A stretch of DNA of 64,000 nt from Paenibacillus oleatilyticus. GTDB lineage: Bacteria; Bacillota; Bacilli; Paenibacillales; NBRC-103111. Below the pieces are notes generated by a model. That model saw only the letters and a program-made list of their open reading frames with translations, was not told the origin of the DNA and ran no database searches. Numbering within the stretch: position 1 is the stretch's first letter; each line of letters opens with the position of its first letter. The stretch spans positions 62,001-126,000 of the forward strand of contig NZ_JAHNZO010000007.1 in assembly GCF_018998565.1 (NCBI RefSeq). Reading direction: 5' to 3'. Positions 25,514 to 34,782 of the stretch are shown here, piece after piece. A program made the position numbers and the translations under genes.

Positions 25514-27640
25514 ATGGAGCCGCGCTTAACGTTAAATTCCAGACAGAAGCAAATGTTGGCGCTGCTTCTGCAGGCTTCGGCTCCCGTTACGCTGAAGGAG
25601 ATGGCGGGGGAGCTGGGGCTCAGCGTACGTACCATGCAAAGGGAACTGGAAGGGATAAGCCGGAGGCTTGTCCCTTTCGGCGTCACATTGATCAAAAAGA
25701 CGGGCGTCGGCCTGAGCGTCGAAGGAAGCGATGCGGCCAGGAAGCAGCTGCTCCAGCAGCTGTCCGTCAGCCCTTCGCTCAAAATTTTTTCCCCGGAGGA
25801 GCGCAGGCATCTGCTGATCCGGCTGCTGCTGACAAAGCGGGAAGCGGTCAAGCTTTTTTACTTCAGCAGCAAGCTGGACGTGACGGAAGCGACGGTCAGC
25901 AACGATCTGGACAAGCTGGAGCCGTGGTTTGCGAAGCATCGGATCGCGCTGGTTCGGAAGCCGGGTCTGGGCGTCTACATCGAAGCCGACGAGAAAAGCA
26001 TCCGCGCCGCAATGATCGATCACCTGTACGAGCATTTGTCGCAGGAGCAGCTGATGGACATGCTGTCGTCGTATTCGCTGTCGTTTACGAACCAGCGCAA
26101 GCTGGAGCTGTCCATCCGCAATCACCTGCTGCATTTTATCGATCCCGGCATCATCGGCCAGATCGAGGAAATCGTCCGCAGCAGCGAAATGCGGCGGGGT
26201 TACGAGATGACGGATAGCGCCTACGTCGGCTTTGTCGTGCATATTGCGCTGGCCGTGCAACGGCTCAAGAGCGGGGAAAACATCTCGATCGACGCCGAAG
26301 CGCTGGGCAAATTAAAGGCGGCGGGCGAGTTCAAATGGGCGCAGCAGATGGCGGAAGAGCTGAGCGCCCGCCTGGACATCGACATCCCGGAAAGCGAAGT
26401 CGGCTATATCACGATGCATTTGCTCGGGGCGAAGGGAAAGCGCATACTTGCGCCGGCCGGGGAGCCGCAGGAGAGGGGGGCGGAGGCTTACGCCGCCCGG
26501 ATGATTCGAATCGTGGAGAACGAGCTTAAGCTTACGCTGGAAAACGATCCCTCCCTGTACGAGGCGCTGCTGGTCCATTTGGAGGCTGCGATTAATCGCA
26601 TCCGCCTGCACATGGAAATCCGCAACCCGCTGCTCACCCATATCCGCGAGACGTACCCGGATATTTTTGAAGCCGCGGCGAAGGCGTCCCGGTACCTGCA
26701 AGAGGAGCTGCAGGCCGAGGTGCCGGAGGAGGAAATCGGCTATCTGGCGATGCATTTCGGAGCGGCTGTTGTCCGCACGAAGACGACCTCGCCGCAGCGC
26801 TTCCGCGTGCTTCTCGCCTGCAGCAGCGGCATGGGCACCTCCCGGCTGTTGGCCGCTCAGATCGGCAAAAGCTTTCCGCATGTTCATATCGTCGATACGG
26901 TGTCTTTGCTGCATTTGGAGGCAGCCATCCGCAAGCATTCGCCGATCGATCTGATCGTCTCGACCGTGCCGTTCGAGCATGATAAGCATCGTGTCGTAGT
27001 GGTCCATTCGTTTTTGGAGCAGGACGATATCGAGCTGATCGAAACGCATTTGCACGGGCTGCCGCTCATCGGGACCGCGGCCCGTGAAGCTTATACAGAA
27101 ATCGAGGATACCGTAATGACCGTGAATCGTTATGGCGAAGGCGTCGTTCAATTGACGAACCATCTGTTTTTTGCCGACGGGCTCGAAGCGGCGTCGAAGA
27201 GGGAAGCCATCGCGGCAGCTGCCGCTTTTGCCGGTTCGGTCGTGCCCGGCATTCCTGTGCCTCAGCTTGAAGGCGACTTGCTCCAGCGGGAAGAGCTCGG
27301 AGGCATCGTCGTGGAAGAAAGCAAGCTGGCGATGCTGCACTGCCGCAGCACGGCCGTCCCGGTGCTGATGGCTTGCGTGCTGCGGTTCGCGCAGCCTCTC
27401 TCCTGGCAGGCGCCCGGGCAGGACGCCGCCGTCCGGACCGTGCTGCTGCTGCTCGCTCCGCGATCTGCGCCGAAAGAGCATATCGAGATGATCGGTGAGA
27501 TCAGCGCGATGCTGATTGAGGAAGACTTTTGCGAGACGGTGGCCGGCGCTCCCTTCGACTTGGTGCAAAAGGAGCTGAAATCGGCGATCGGGCAAGGATA
27601 TATGAATCGAACCGGCGTCTTCTTTCGGGGGACGCAATGA
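25514..27640 (+). CDS. mtlR: PRD-containing transcriptional activator (MtlR-like)
   Basis: A 708-residue regulator; GGAGGAGG sits nine bases before ATG 25514. Domain order: two N-terminal helix-turn-helix segments (PVTLKEMAGELGLSVRTMQRE), PRD1 (VHIALAVQRLKSGENISI), PRD2 (YEALLVHLEAAINRIRLHM, VPEEEIGYLAMHFGAA), an EIIB-like domain with Cys in LLACSSGMGTSRLL, and an EIIA-like domain with His in SKLAMLHCRST. This is the MtlR layout, where phosphorylation by HPr and EII proteins sets activity. It overlaps the mannitol PTS gene by four bases, and probably controls this whole polyol locus. Confidence 0.9.
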   Translation: MEPRLTLNSRQKQMLALLLQASAPVTLKEMAGELGLSVRTMQRELEGISRRLVPFGVTLIKKTGVGLSVEGSDAARKQLLQQLSVSPSLKIFSPEERRHLLIRLLLTKREAVKLFYFSSKLDVTEATVSNDLDKLEPWFAKHRIALVRKPGLGVYIEADEKSIRAAMIDHLYEHLSQEQLMDMLSSYSLSFTNQRKLELSIRNHLLHFIDPGIIGQIEEIVRSSEMRRGYEMTDSAYVGFVVHIALAVQRLKSGENISIDAEALGKLKAAGEFKWAQQMAEELSARLDIDIPESEVGYITMHLLGAKGKRILAPAGEPQERGAEAYAARMIRIVENELKLTLENDPSLYEALLVHLEAAINRIRLHMEIRNPLLTHIRETYPDIFEAAAKASRYLQEELQAEVPEEEIGYLAMHFGAAVVRTKTTSPQRFRVLLACSSGMGTSRLLAAQIGKSFPHVHIVDTVSLLHLEAAIRKHSPIDLIVSTVPFEHDKHRVVVVHSFLEQDDIELIETHLHGLPLIGTAAREAYTEIEDTVMTVNRYGEGVVQLTNHLFFADGLEAASKREAIAAAAAFAGSVVPGIPVPQLEGDLLQREELGGIVVEESKLAMLHCRSTAVPVLMACVLRFAQPLSWQAPGQDAAVRTVLLLLAPRSAPKEHIEMIGEISAMLIEEDFCETVAGAPFDLVQKELKSAIGQGYMNRTGVFFRGTQ

Positions 27641-29517
27641 ATCGCATCAATCGCATCGGCCGCTTTTTAAGCTATCTGGTGTTTCAAAATATCGCCGGTC
27701 TGATCGGCTTGGGCCTCATCCGCGTTCTGTTCGGGGAGCGTGGATGGTTCCCGAACCCGGCGGTGCAGGACATTATCAGTCCCGTTTTAAAATATTTTCT
27801 GCCGCTCCTGTTCGCCTACACCGGGGGGCGGATGATCGGCTCGCACCGCGGCGGCGTGATCGCCTCCTTCGTCATGATCGGCATGATCGCCGGAAACACG
27901 TCGGATTACAGCATGCTGATGCCCGCCATGCTTGTCGGACCGCTGACCGGATGGATCATCGCCCGTACGGACCGGTGGCTGACGGACCACATTCCGGTAG
28001 GGCTCGAGCTGCTGTGCTATAATGTAGCTGCGGGTTTGATCGGCGTCGCGCTGTGCCTGTTCTGTTATGCGGAGGTGGCCTATTGGTTCGTCCTCGGCAT
28101 GCAGGGCATTCATGGCGCGGCCAAGCTTGTGCTGGAATCCAACTATTTGCCTTGGGTCGCGCTCGCGGTAGAGCCGGGCAAGGTGATGTTTTTGAACAAT
28201 GTGATGAATCACGGCATTTTTGAGCCGCTGGGCATCCAGCAGACGAAGGAATTCGGCCAATCCGTGTTCTTTTTGCTGGAAACGAACCCCGGTCCCGGGG
28301 CCGGCCTGCTGCTGGCCTATTATATGCTGCTGAAAAATAAACCGCGGGACAACGCCCGCTCGTCGCTGCTCATTCAATTTGTCGGCGGCATTCACGAGGT
28401 GTATTTTCCGTATGCGCTCATGCGACCGCTTGTCATTGTGCCGCTAATCGCGGCGGGACTGGCTGGCAACTGGGTGTTCGTGCTGCTGCACGCCGGATTG
28501 GTCGCGACCCCTTCTCCGGGAAGTCTCATCGCGCTTATGCTGATGGCTCCGAAAGGGATGCACCTCCCGGTGCTGGGCGGGGTGCTGGCTTCCGCCGCGG
28601 TCAGCTTTGCGGGCTGCTACCTGGTCCTTTCGTGGAAGGGCGGGCCGGCTTTCGACGATCCGGCGGCTTTGGCAACGGTTCATCAGCTATCCGAGAAATC
28701 ATCCGAGGACGAGGTTTCATTGAAAGAAGAGCCACAGCGGAAGACGATCCGCAAAATTTATTTTGCCTGCGACGCCGGCATGGGCTCCAGTGCGATGGGG
28801 GCTGCTCTGCTGCGCAAAAAAATAAAGCAAGCCGGCCTGCCCGTCGAGGTAAGCAACTGCTCCGTGGACGGCATTCCCGCGGATGCGGATCTGGTCATCT
28901 CGCAAGCGATGCTGACGGCAAGAGCGCAAGAGGCCGCGCCCCGTCCGGAGCATCTGTCGATGGTCTCCTTCGTCGACGCCGCGTTTTACGACAATCTGAT
29001 CGACCGCCTTCGCAGCGAGGGGTTGCAGGGCCGCTTGGACGAGCAGGAAATCGACGGAAGCGGGGCGCTGTTCACGCCGGACCATGTGCTGATCGGGGCG
29101 CAAGCCGACGACAAGTGGGAGGCGATCCGGCAGGTTGGCGGCCTGCTTGTTCGGCTGGGGCTTGTCCGCGACGATTATATCGATCGGATGATCGAGCGGG
29201 AGCGGGTGCTGTCCACCTTCATCGGCAACGGCGTCGCCCTGCCTCACGGCGTCGGGGCTGCCGATCCCGGCATCCTGAAGCCGGGGATCGTAATCGCGCA
29301 GTACCCGGACGGGGTGACGTTTGACGAAGGGAGCAAGGCTTATTTGCTCATTGCGGTGGTCGGCGGGGAGCAGCAGATGGGGCTGGTTTCGCGGATCGCT
29401 TTTATGATCGAGAATCCGGACACCGTCCAAGCTCTCGTGCGCGCTGGAAGTCCTCTGGAAATGCATCGTCGGGTCTCCGCCTTTTTGCAGGAGCCGGCAA
29501 GCGAAACGAACGAATGA
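27637..29517 (+). CDS. mtlA: Mannitol-type PTS enzyme EIICBA
   Basis: A 626-residue phosphotransferase system protein; the start overlaps the mtlR stop as ATGA. EIIC (residues about 1-340) shows NHGIFEPLGIQQ and QFVGGIHEVYFPYALM. EIIB (about 365-450) has the phospho-Cys in IYFACDAGMGSSAMGAALL. EIIA (about 480-625) has the phospho-His in FIGNGVALPHGVG. It would import mannitol as mannitol 1-phosphate. The full CBA form and neighbouring mtlR and HPr genes are typical, but no mtlD is found in the window. Confidence 0.92.
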   Translation: MNRINRIGRFLSYLVFQNIAGLIGLGLIRVLFGERGWFPNPAVQDIISPVLKYFLPLLFAYTGGRMIGSHRGGVIASFVMIGMIAGNTSDYSMLMPAMLVGPLTGWIIARTDRWLTDHIPVGLELLCYNVAAGLIGVALCLFCYAEVAYWFVLGMQGIHGAAKLVLESNYLPWVALAVEPGKVMFLNNVMNHGIFEPLGIQQTKEFGQSVFFLLETNPGPGAGLLLAYYMLLKNKPRDNARSSLLIQFVGGIHEVYFPYALMRPLVIVPLIAAGLAGNWVFVLLHAGLVATPSPGSLIALMLMAPKGMHLPVLGGVLASAAVSFAGCYLVLSWKGGPAFDDPAALATVHQLSEKSSEDEVSLKEEPQRKTIRKIYFACDAGMGSSAMGAALLRKKIKQAGLPVEVSNCSVDGIPADADLVISQAMLTARAQEAAPRPEHLSMVSFVDAAFYDNLIDRLRSEGLQGRLDEQEIDGSGALFTPDHVLIGAQADDKWEAIRQVGGLLVRLGLVRDDYIDRMIERERVLSTFIGNGVALPHGVGAADPGILKPGIVIAQYPDGVTFDEGSKAYLLIAVVGGEQQMGLVSRIAFMIENPDTVQALVRAGSPLEMHRRVSAFLQEPASETNE

Positions 29518-29530
29518 AAGGGGAAGGGGC

Positions 29531-29788
29531 ATGGTTACAGAAGGAGTCACCGTGAGATGCCAGGCAGGCCTTCATACCCGCCCCGCCAAGCTGTTTGCTC
29601 TTGCCGCTCAACGGTTCCGCGCGGACATTACGGTGGAGTTCGAAGGACGGCAGGCGCAGGGAAAAAGCATCATCAGCCTGCTTCAGCTAGGAGCGCCAAA
29701 AGGGAGCCGTCTGTGGGTCAGCGCGGAGGGCGAGGATGAGCGGGAAGCGGTCCGGGCGCTGTGTGAGCTGCTTCGGGGCTGCGACTAA
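29531..29788 (+). CDS. HPr-family phosphocarrier protein
   Basis: An 85-residue HPr-like protein. AGLHTRPA places the phosphorylatable His near residue 15. GKSIISLLQLGAPKG places a Ser at the regulatory Ser46 position. It follows mtlA by 13 bases, so it is probably a dedicated phosphocarrier for this PTS or an input to MtlR rather than the general HPr, which normally sits beside ptsI. ptsI is not seen here. Confidence 0.88.
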   Translation: MVTEGVTVRCQAGLHTRPAKLFALAAQRFRADITVEFEGRQAQGKSIISLLQLGAPKGSRLWVSAEGEDEREAVRALCELLRGCD

Positions 29789-29984
29789 CAGGCCGGAGGA
29801 GGCGACGGCCGCGCGATGCGACGTCGCCACGCGCGCCCGGAATGAAGTGCCGCGGCCGACTTAAGGGGCTCTACGCTTGAACTTGCTTTATCGAGCCTGA
29901 CTTGCGGCAGGCTGGCAGGACGCCCTGCAAAATTAGCGGAAGTACAGGTGCGCTATTTGGCTCGGTTTGCCGCTTTTCAAAAGT

Positions 29985-30125
29985 TAGAGGAACTGGGATG
30001 TGCTAACAAGCCGATTTCGAGGGGCACGAACATTTTTCGACACGATTAAAGCATCTGAGTTCCTCTAAGAATCGTCGTACGATAGAATCGCTTCGGTTAG
30101 CGCATCCTGTTTCCTTTATTTCAAA
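29985..30125. repeat. Palindromic intergenic element, family 2, copy 1
   Basis: The segment opens with AGAGGAACTGGGATGTGCTAA and contains TTTTTCGACACG, then GCATCTGAGTTCCTCTA, and closes with GTTAGCGCATCC. The same blocks in the same order occur at 38645-38860. The 614-base gap 29789-30402 holds this element, a terminator at 30244 and no gene I can support. Confidence 0.6.
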
Positions 30126-30243
30126 TTGCGGAGGGGTCAAATCCAGAAACCTCGCGGAAATTTGGGCTGTTCTTTTCCCAAGGTGCAGTCCGAGAGGAGT
30201 TCGCAGCAGGTTTGTTCATTGGCTCCAACCCGCAGCACAGCAG

Positions 30244-30270
30244 AAGGCCGGGCATGCGTCCGGCCTTTTT
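30244..30270 (+). terminator. Rho-independent terminator
   Basis: A perfect 8-bp stem AAGGCCGG/CCGGCCTT with an eight-base loop, ending in TTTTT on the plus strand. It could end the polyol/PTS transcript or an unrecognised small RNA from the gap upstream. Confidence 0.65.
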
Positions 30271-30402
30271 CGCATTGCGACAATCCGCAGGAGGGGGATC
30301 GCACAGTGTCCTTCGCCATGGACCGCTTGACCGGCGTCGCTATCGAGCGCTTTGGCGAGTCTGTCAGCGATCCGCCTTCCCGTCGTGCGCTTCGACGGCA
30401 TG

Positions 30403-30852
30403 TCACCTCGCGATAAGCAGCGACAAAATCCCCGCCGCGATCAGCGGTCCGACCGGGACGCCCCGGAAAAAGGTCACGCCGAGAATCGTCCCGAGCAGCA
30501 GCCCCGTGACGACGGTCGGCTGACTCGCCATTAGCGCGGCGCCGCGTCCGCCCAAATAAGCGACCAGCACGCCGACGCCCACGGCCAGCAGCGACTTCCA
30601 GTGCAGGAACGAGTGCAGCAGGTCCTGCAGGCTTGTCTTGCCGGAAGCGATCGGTGTCAGGATGCCGATGGTCAGGATGACGATTCCCCAGGTCAGCCCG
30701 TACTTTTCCAGCCAGGGAAACGTTTGATGCAGGTTCGTTACCCGCAACAAAAGCAGCATGAGCACGGCAATCGTGATGGACGAATTGCCGCTCAGAATCC
30801 CGAGGGCGGCAAACAGCAGCAGCACCAGGGAAGACGTATCGAAGGGAGACAT
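30403..30852 (-). CDS. DUF441 family membrane protein (YeaL-like)
   Basis: A 149-residue integral membrane protein. I place the start at ATG 30852, with AAAGGAG upstream; the open frame runs further 5' into the divergent promoter region. The family pattern is clear: [60 protein letters not shown], and the closing [19 protein letters not shown]. About four transmembrane segments are predicted. The biological role of DUF441 is not established. It is divergent from the ArsR-like gene. Confidence 0.85.
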   Translation of the reverse strand: MSPFDTSSLVLLLFAALGILSGNSSITIAVLMLLLLRVTNLHQTFPWLEKYGLTWGIVILTIGILTPIASGKTSLQDLLHSFLHWKSLLAVGVGVLVAYLGGRGAALMASQPTVVTGLLLGTILGVTFFRGVPVGPLIAAGILSLLIAR

Positions 30853-30997
30853 CGGCGGCCACGCTCCTTTGTCGAGGGATTTTCTTTGTTCCGATGAAGT
30901 GTTAAAATCAAAATTGCTGAAAAATCGAAATACCGTTTTCCGGATCGCCAAAGTCTGAAAAACGATACCCGAAAATGGCTTGAAGGAGTGTTCCGGA

Positions 30998-31912
30998 ATG
31001 TCGTACGAACTGGACGTGGCGTTCGGCCCGGCTAATGAGCTATTGAACAGCCTCCATACGTATCTTTGCAAAAAGTTCTATAAAAAAACCGACCTCGGCT
31101 CCACATGGGCGGGGCAAACGGAGCGGAAGCTCAGCAAGCCGTTCGCCTCGGCGCTGGCCGAAACCGAAATTTCGGCGGAGTGGAAGCTGATGTATTTATT
31201 TCTGTACCTGTGTCCGCACAAGCAAAACGCGGAGCGCTTCTTGGCCTGGTTCGAACGGATGACGGCGGGCGAAATGTACGAGCTGCTGGCCCCGTATATG
31301 AGCTCGTTCCCCGGCGAGCTGGGAGCGATCCGGGACCGGTGGCTGCACCTGCTGTCCGAATGGAACCGCCAGTATTTCGCGGACACCGACCCCAAGCTGC
31401 TGGAATGGCTGAGCGAGGACGCCGCACGCAGACGCGCGCAAATAGGAGCGCTGCCGCCGGACGCGCTGGCCGAACAGATCACGAACGGGTTGTACTTCGA
31501 ACCGGGGACCGAGTGCGATAAGCTGGTATTATCGCCGCAGTATCATTTTCAACCGGCCAACATTATTTATACGTTCGGCGGCTTGACCGTTTGCCAGTAT
31601 GCCGTCGACGGCTCCTACGACGACCCGGCCGACGAGCCGTCCCGCCGCCTGTACCGCCAGCTTCGCAGCCTCAGCGAAAAAAGCCGCCTGCGCATCCTGC
31701 GCTATTTGAACGCCGGACCGCGCAGCTTTACCGAAATTGTGCGCTATATCGGCATTTCCAAAGGAATTACGCACGACCATATTTTCAATCTTCGTTCCGC
31801 CGGTTTGCTGCGCGTTCACATGTCCGGCGAATCGGCTGTAGCTTACAGTCTGCGGAAGGAAGCGATCGGCGGGCTGCAAGAATCTCTCCTGGGCTATCTG
31901 CTCGCCGATTGA
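30998..31912 (+). CDS. ArsR-family regulator with large N-terminal domain
   Basis: A 304-residue protein; ATG 30998 follows AAGGAG. The C-terminal 85 residues form a winged helix ([38 protein letters not shown], typical of ArsR/SmtB). The N-terminal 200 residues are helical and start [19 protein letters not shown], a pattern seen in large ArsR-like proteins of Firmicutes with an uncharacterised effector domain. No Cys metal motif is visible. It is transcribed divergently from the DUF441 gene, a possible target; the ligand is unknown. Confidence 0.75.
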   Translation: MSYELDVAFGPANELLNSLHTYLCKKFYKKTDLGSTWAGQTERKLSKPFASALAETEISAEWKLMYLFLYLCPHKQNAERFLAWFERMTAGEMYELLAPYMSSFPGELGAIRDRWLHLLSEWNRQYFADTDPKLLEWLSEDAARRRAQIGALPPDALAEQITNGLYFEPGTECDKLVLSPQYHFQPANIIYTFGGLTVCQYAVDGSYDDPADEPSRRLYRQLRSLSEKSRLRILRYLNAGPRSFTEIVRYIGISKGITHDHIFNLRSAGLLRVHMSGESAVAYSLRKEAIGGLQESLLGYLLAD

Positions 31913-31985
31913 CGGCAGGCTGCAGCCCCTGGTGCCTTTGGCCCGAACCTTGCGATGATCCATCGGAAGGTTCTTTGGCGTTGGC

Positions 31986-32582
31986 CTACTCCCGAAACGG
32001 GGCGTTTGTTACCCAGTCCGCAAACCCCATGCGAAGCAGCGACGAGCTCAAATTATCCGGGAGCAGGGATTCTTTCAACCCGGCATCGTATTGAATCAGT
32101 TGAATCATCGCTTGCTTGAAGCCAAGTCTAGGGTAAGTTTCCACAATGTAAAGGAACGCTTCCTCCGGAATATCCTCTTGGCGCAAACCCAGAACATCCA
32201 TCCCCGCTCCGAAATGAACCAAGGCGATTTCCGGCTGCTTTGCTGCGGCGATTTCCGAGGTGTGCCAAATAATAGCTTCCCGCACCAACTCGATTTTATC
32301 TTGAGCAAAACCGTGGGCATGAAGGAAACGCTCCGCGTGATCGGCGCCCTCGTGCTCAAATGAATGTTTGCGGCACACGTGATCGGTCAGCCCGACATCA
32401 TGCAGGATGGAAGCAAGATAAAATAGCTCCCGGTCGTACTTGAAGCCGTAACGCTCCCCTAAAGCTCCGCCAAATGCATAGGTCCTCATGCAATGATTAT
32501 AAAGAAATTCCGGTGAAATATCATATACCAATCGAGTTGCTTCTTGAGCCGCTTTACTGTCGGGAATCGCCAGATTATACAT
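31986..32582 (-). CDS. HD-domain phosphohydrolase
   Basis: A 198-residue protein; ATG 32582 is preceded by GGAGGAGAAAGG. The HD core shows His in YNHCMRTYAFGGAL, HD in LASILHDVGLTD and later HEGADHAERFL and VREAIIWHT, as in the cyanamide-hydratase-like HD subgroup (LxHDIGLT pattern). It would be a metal-dependent hydrolase or hydratase in the cytosol. It diverges from the peptide-transporter operon and carries a palindrome in its 5' leader. Confidence 0.8.
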   Translation of the reverse strand: MYNLAIPDSKAAQEATRLVYDISPEFLYNHCMRTYAFGGALGERYGFKYDRELFYLASILHDVGLTDHVCRKHSFEHEGADHAERFLHAHGFAQDKIELVREAIIWHTSEIAAAKQPEIALVHFGAGMDVLGLRQEDIPEEAFLYIVETYPRLGFKQAMIQLIQYDAGLKESLLPDNLSSSLLRMGFADWVTNAPFRE

Positions 32583-32626
32583 CCTTTCTCCTCCTTTTAC
32601 TAAGAACATCGATATTAACAAAAAAA

Positions 32627-32642
32627 GAAACCAATTGGTCTC
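32627..32642. promoter_or_regulatory. Palindromic operator candidate upstream of the HD-domain gene
   Basis: GAAACCAATTGGTCTC, with a perfect 10-bp core ACCAATTGGT (32630-32639), lies 48 bases before the HD-gene start. It is flanked by an A-tract on one side and a T-tract on the other. It could bind a TetR- or MarR-like repressor or act as a bidirectional terminator; no cognate regulator is adjacent. Confidence 0.4.
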
Positions 32643-32830
32643 TTTTTAATGTAAACCGTTCGATCCGAAAACACTAGCCGCAAATGTTACAAAATTCCAA
32701 CAAGGGTCAAGCGAAAGGTGATGTAAGGCGTCTGCTTAGTCTTATTGGCTTTTCCTTCGCTGCTCCTCTTCTTTTTAATCGCTCTTCGTCATAAATTCTT
32801 CACGTAAAGAAAATTTTTGTTGTTCTCTAT

Positions 32831-32859
32831 TTACAGAACAAAGTAAAATATCTATAATG
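32831..32859 (+). promoter_or_regulatory. Sigma-A-type promoter for the peptide ABC operon
   Basis: TTTACA (32831-32836), 17-bp spacer, TATAAT (32854-32859). It lies about 100 bases before the binding-protein start in the 379-base divergent gap. This is the best promoter match in that gap. Confidence 0.7.
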
Positions 32860-32961
32860 ATGCTTATCCATAGCAAAACATATTATACATATCGGAATTA
32901 TAAAATTAAAGGGGAGCAGGGACTATTTCCTTCTTCCCGATCATGCCGGAGGGGATCATTT

Positions 32962-34725
32962 ATGAAGAGAAGAAAAGCTTGGACGCTATCCGTGTCGGCG
33001 ATTGTCGCCTGCTCGCTGCTTCTGTCCGCTTGCAGCGGCCAAGATGCGGCGGCGCCAACCGGAGGCGGCGATGCTAAAGGCACGGAAGCCGTAGGAACGC
33101 CTGGCGCGGGCCAGAACGGGATAACCGGCATTAAGGATGGCTTGATACCGGCCTCCGACAAATCGAAAATTCCAGAGGCTGCGAAAAAGCGTACCGATAC
33201 GTTCGTCGTCTCGCTCACCGAGCCGGGCGGCATTTTCAACCCGTACTTTTATCAGAACGGCTATGACGGCAACGTCAACTCCGTCCTGTTCGCCCAGCTC
33301 GTGGACATCGACAAGAACGGCAAGCCGATTCCCGGGATGGCCGAGAAGTGGGAGCTGTCGGACGACCAGCTGACGTATACGTTCAAGCTGCGCGCGGGGC
33401 TTAAATTCAGCGATGGCTCGCCGCTGACGGCCGACGATGTTGCGTTCACGCTGACACTGTTGCACGACCCTGCGTACGACGGGCAAACCGACATTGCCCA
33501 AGCCGCCGTCAAAGGGGGCAAGGACTACAAAGAGGGCAAAGCTGCGACGGTCGAAGGCATCCAGGTCGTCGATCCGCAGACGATCAAGATTACGACGGAC
33601 AAGGTCAACGCGCAAGCCTTGTATCTGCTCGGCGGACAAGTGCTGTCCAAAGCTTACTACGGCAAAGACTACAAGCCCGGCAAGCTCGACTCGATCAAGC
33701 AACTGCACAGCAAGCCGCTCGAATCGGGCCCGTACAAGCTGGAGAAGTTCATTCCGGGACAGGAAGTCCGGTTCGTGGCCAACCCGAATTTTTATAAAGG
33801 AAAACCGGCCGTCGAGCACTTCATCTATAAAACGACGGAAGGCGACGCCACCCAGTTTTTCCAGACCGGCGAGACGGATTACTCCGGCTTTACGGGCAAC
33901 CAGGATAACATGGAGCTGCTCCAGACACTTGGCTTTGCCAATATCGACGTCTATACGGCCAGTTCTTACTCGTACATCAAGTTCAACCACTCCAAGCCGT
34001 TCTTCAAAGACAAGCGGGTAAGACAGGCGTTCATCTACGGGCTGGACCGTCAAAAAATCGTCGACACCATTTACCAAGGTTACGGTCAGGTGGCGAATGT
34101 GCCGGTGTCCCCGATCTCCTGGGCCTATACGGAAGAAGGCGTCAATCCGTATCCGTTCGATCAGGAGAAAGCAAAGAAGCTGCTGGACGAAGCCGGCTGG
34201 AAGCCGGGCAAGGACGGCATCCGCGAGAAAGACGGACAGCGTCTGACGGTCCGCTTCTTCGGCTCCAAAGGAAAAGTAACCGATATTTTGATCCCGATTG
34301 CCAAAGAAAACTACAAAGCGGTCGGCATCGATTTCCAGACCGAATTGATGGATTATAACGCCCTGCTGGCCAAATCGAAAAAAGGCGAGCACGATCTGGT
34401 TTCGTTCTCGACCGCGATTCTGATCGACCCGGACGACGGCGTGCAATCGTTCAACTCGAAATATAAAGGCAGCTTCACGGACACGAACGGTTACAGTAAT
34501 CCAAAGGTCGACGAGCTGGTGGCCAAAGCGGTCGGCACGCTCGATATCGAGAAGCGGAAGCAGGCCTACAAGGAGCTGTACAAAGAGCTCAGCGACGACC
34601 CGCCGTATATTCTGCTGAACTACCGCAAAATTCTCGGCGCTTCGAACAGCCGCATCAAAGGACTGGAGTTGAACGGCTTCAACAGCGTGAACGCCAGCCT
34701 GCCGACGGTCCAAATCGAGCCGTAA
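32962..34725 (+). CDS. Peptide ABC transporter substrate-binding lipoprotein
   Basis: A 587-residue family 5 solute-binding protein. ATG 32962 follows GGAGGGG; the upstream extension of the frame lacks a signal peptide context. The signal peptide starts MKRRKAWTLSVSAIVACSL with lipobox LSAC. NGKPIPGMAEKWELSDD, FKLRAGLKFSDGSPLTADD and ESGPYKLEKFIPGQEV are family hallmarks. It captures oligopeptides or a similar ligand at the cell surface and passes them to the DppBC-like permeases encoded next. Confidence 0.9.
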   Translation: MKRRKAWTLSVSAIVACSLLLSACSGQDAAAPTGGGDAKGTEAVGTPGAGQNGITGIKDGLIPASDKSKIPEAAKKRTDTFVVSLTEPGGIFNPYFYQNGYDGNVNSVLFAQLVDIDKNGKPIPGMAEKWELSDDQLTYTFKLRAGLKFSDGSPLTADDVAFTLTLLHDPAYDGQTDIAQAAVKGGKDYKEGKAATVEGIQVVDPQTIKITTDKVNAQALYLLGGQVLSKAYYGKDYKPGKLDSIKQLHSKPLESGPYKLEKFIPGQEVRFVANPNFYKGKPAVEHFIYKTTEGDATQFFQTGETDYSGFTGNQDNMELLQTLGFANIDVYTASSYSYIKFNHSKPFFKDKRVRQAFIYGLDRQKIVDTIYQGYGQVANVPVSPISWAYTEEGVNPYPFDQEKAKKLLDEAGWKPGKDGIREKDGQRLTVRFFGSKGKVTDILIPIAKENYKAVGIDFQTELMDYNALLAKSKKGEHDLVSFSTAILIDPDDGVQSFNSKYKGSFTDTNGYSNPKVDELVAKAVGTLDIEKRKQAYKELYKELSDDPPYILLNYRKILGASNSRIKGLELNGFNSVNASLPTVQIEP

Positions 34726-34738
34726 CCGTGATTTTTAC

Positions 34739-34760
34739 GCCCAGCCGGTCAAGGCTGGGC
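34739..34760 (+). promoter_or_regulatory. Intercistronic hairpin after the binding-protein gene
   Basis: A perfect 8-bp stem GCCCAGCC/GGCTGGGC with a six-base loop and no U-tract, between the lipoprotein and permease genes. Such hairpins often protect the abundant binding-protein message while allowing lower permease expression. Confidence 0.55.
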
Positions 34761-34782
34761 TCACTTTCTTGGGGGGACGATC

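Noticed and set aside
30126-30416. 96-codon frame in the gap after the HPr-like gene
   Set aside because: Arg/Cys/Pro-rich, runs through a terminator hairpin and into the antisense of the DUF441 gene.
32986-34713. 575-codon antisense frame opposite the peptide-binding protein
   Set aside because: Shadow of a well-supported lipoprotein gene; composition is not protein-like.
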